NCBI RefSeq assembly: GCF_013149295.1 | Contig: NZ_JABGCB010000010.1 | Span: 1-64,000 of the forward strand | From: Novosphingobium sp. SG751A | GTDB taxonomy: Bacteria; Pseudomonadota; Alphaproteobacteria; Sphingomonadales; Sphingomonadaceae | Reading direction: 5' to 3' | Length of the DNA: 64,000 bases | Shown here: positions 62,567-64,000 of the stretch, piece after piece | Layout of the letters: every line of letters begins with the position of its first letter | Numbering within the stretch: position 1 is the first letter of the stretch | Position numbers and translations under genes: made by a program | The notes under the pieces: model-generated | Databases searched by the model: none | What the model was told of the DNA's origin: nothing | The model's input: only the letters and a program-made list of their open reading frames with translations

Positions 62567-62794
62567 CCTGACTTCTCGGCCTTTGGCAAAGCGGGCGATC
62601 ATGGCAGAACACACAATCGCCGCGGCTGCACCTGCCGAATTGGGGCCGTCTCATTGCGGCACTGATGGGGCGGATAATCCTTAATGCCTTAATTTGGCCC
62701 GCCTGATCATGCTTAAAAAAGCCTTCCGCCTTGCCGCGTGCTTGTCCTGCCCCTTGCACCCCGCGCCATGTGAGGCTAGGGCGCGAGCCACGCC
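62567..62794. other. Intergenic region between SleB-type gene and riboswitch
   Basis: About 230 bp hold the upstream region of the SleB-type gene (minus) and the promoter of the cobalamin-controlled receptor (plus). No gene or strong repeat is seen. Confidence 0.4.
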
Positions 62795-62980
62795 AACGGT
62801 GCCTCCTGCAAGGGGGGCTGAAAAGGGAATTTGCCTCTCATTGCCTTGTCAGTGAGAGATGCAAAGCTGCCCCCGCAACTGTTTCCGGGCGAGCGTACTG
62901 CCATATGCCACTGGGCCGATCAGGTCTGGGAAGGCGGCGGATACGCGATGACCCCGGATAGCCAGGAGACCTGCCGGTGG
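62795..62980 (+). promoter_or_regulatory. Cobalamin riboswitch
   Basis: The element starts with AACGGTGCC and GGGGGGCTGAAAAGGGAA, contains AAAGCTGCCCCCGCAACTG and GCCACTGGGC, then TCTGGGAAGGCGG. It ends in the B12 box AGCCAGGAGACCTGCC (62960-62975). This is the classic AdoCbl-sensing aptamer order. It lies directly upstream of a btuB-like gene, so high cobalamin would lower expression of that receptor. Confidence 0.95.
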
Positions 62981-63105
62981 TGGTCGTTCAGCGCCGGGCG
63001 GGGAAGACCGGATGCAGCGCGATGCCGTCTGTTTCCATGCGCAAGGGGCGCCTGGGGCGGCCTCTCCCGCCACGAACGGCAAGATGCCTTCGTGAGGGAA
63101 GCATT

Positions 63106-64000
63106 ATGAAGATTCGTTATTTTGCCGCCGCTTCGTCGCTGGTGGCGCTGGCCCTGTCCGCGCCCGTCTTGGCCGCCGAGGATGATGGTGCGATCACCGT
63201 TCTGGCCACCGGCCACAGCCAGCCGGTCGACCAGACCGGGCAGTCGATCAGCGTCGTTGATCTGGCCGAGATCCAGTCGATCCAGGGGCCGGACCTGACC
63301 CGCGTGCTGACCCGCCTGCCGGGCGTATCCTTTGCCCGCGCCGGGGGCCTTGGGGCCACCACCAGTTTTTTCGTGCGCGGCGCCAATTCCGAACAGACCC
63401 TTGTGATGATCGACGGGGTGAAGGTCGAGGACACGGCGGCCCCTTCGGGCGGCTATGATTTCGCCAATCTCGTCAGCGGGGGCGTCGGCAGCATCGAACT
63501 GCTGCGCGGATCGAACAGCGTGGTGTGGGGCAGCAATGCCATCGGCGGCGTGATCGCCATCACCAGCCGGGAGATCAATGGCGCAGAGCTGAATTTCGAA
63601 GGCGGCAGCAACAACACCTTTGACGCGGGCGCGACGCTGGGCGTTGCCCGCGATGCCTATGCCATCACGCTCAACGGCGGATATCTCAGCACCGACGGCA
63701 TCCCCACCCGCATCACCGACACGCGCGCCAATGGCTTCCACCAGACCCGCCTGTCCACCCGCGCCCGCCTGCGTCTGGCGCAGGGGCTGAACCTTGTGGC
63801 CGCGGCGCGCTATGCCGAGGGCAAGGTGGGCGTCGATTCCTATGACTGGTCGCTGGGCTATGTGAACCGTGGCGAGCAGCAGTCGAGCGAGCAGGTTTCG
63901 GGCCGCGTGGGTCTGGAATATGCGGCTGAGACCTATTCGGCGCGTCTGGGCATCAGCCAGTCCTCGCTGCGCCGGGGCTATATCGATCCCACGGTTCAGG
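63106..64000 (+). CDS. btuB: TonB-dependent vitamin B12 receptor, BtuB-like (partial)
   Basis: The first 298 residues of an outer-membrane receptor that continues beyond the window. A signal peptide (MKIRYFAAASSLVALALSAP, cleavage after VLA) is followed by a TonB box-like ITVLA and the plug domain: LTRVLTRLPGVSFARAGGLG, SFFVRGANSEQTLVMIDGVK, SIELLRGSNSVVWGSNAIGG. Beta-strand-rich barrel sequence begins after about residue 160. The riboswitch upstream supports cobalamin as the ligand. The ATG at 63106 follows GAGGGA. Confidence 0.95.
   Translation, partial: MKIRYFAAASSLVALALSAPVLAAEDDGAITVLATGHSQPVDQTGQSISVVDLAEIQSIQGPDLTRVLTRLPGVSFARAGGLGATTSFFVRGANSEQTLVMIDGVKVEDTAAPSGGYDFANLVSGGVGSIELLRGSNSVVWGSNAIGGVIAITSREINGAELNFEGGSNNTFDAGATLGVARDAYAITLNGGYLSTDGIPTRITDTRANGFHQTRLSTRARLRLAQGLNLVAAARYAEGKVGVDSYDWSLGYVNRGEQQSSEQVSGRVGLEYAAETYSARLGISQSSLRRGYIDPTVQ

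Overview
The window looks like a chromosomal stretch of a high-GC alphaproteobacterium, most likely a sphingomonad (Sphingomonadaceae, Novosphingobium-like). This rests on overall gene style, a crtZ carotenoid hydroxylase, a grxD/bolA/zeta-inhibitor neighbourhood, a clustered mdh-sucD-sucA-sucB-lpd locus, UbiK and TlyA genes, and dispersed hairpin repeats. The genus is inference; there is no rRNA in the window.

Layout. 1-1.4 kb: the end of an integrative element, with a C-terminally truncated tyrosine recombinase next to tRNA-Gln. 1.5-6.1 kb: a YghU-like glutathione transferase, ilvE, and a three-gene quinoprotein relay accessory set (metallo-hydrolase, SoxYZ-like carrier, CXXCW protein) without its dehydrogenase. 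6.1-9.4 kb: a lipoprotein, tlyA, a TspO-like protein, ubiK and small proteins. 9.4-12.8 kb: a large membrane enzyme fusing a GH18-like domain, a NodB-type deacetylase and a GT2 synthase. 12.9-17.3 kb: a SulP transporter with a beta-carbonic anhydrase, then an OmpR/EnvZ-type two-component pair. 17.7-21.9 kb: a CocE-type secreted hydrolase, an unusual SDR and an MFS exporter.

22.1-31.1 kb: the most notable region, a nine-gene same-strand operon. rfbF-rfbG-rfbH make a CDP-4-keto-3,6-dideoxyhexose. A pyruvate-aldolase-like protein, a ThDP enzyme of the acetolactate synthase/YerE type, a HAD phosphatase, a reductase/epimerase, a polyprenyl-phosphate GT2 and a GtrA-type membrane protein follow. Together they suggest a branched-chain deoxysugar made in the cytoplasm, loaded on a lipid carrier and exported to decorate a surface glycan.

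31.2-41.2 kb: an MFS transporter, a DUF3237 protein, a FAD dehydrogenase, a HerA-like ATPase flanked by two inverted copies of a dispersed repeat, a DEAD-box helicase, a TonB C-terminal-domain protein and a chemoreceptor. 41.4-50.6 kb: GNAT, gamma-glutamyltransferase, PilZ, Nudix, a candidate sigma54-driven structured RNA, grxD-bolA-DUF1476, leuC-orf-leuD, crtZ and a LacI regulator. 50.7-58.3 kb: TCA genes mdh-sucD-sucA-sucB-lpd, with sucC not among them. 58.7-64 kb: a GGDEF-EAL protein, a small conserved-looking protein, a SleB-type cell wall hydrolase, and a cobalamin riboswitch leading a BtuB-like receptor that runs off the window.

Functional assignments come from motif recognition and translated sequence only; no database search was run. 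Terminators and riboswitch elements were identified by eye from complementarity.
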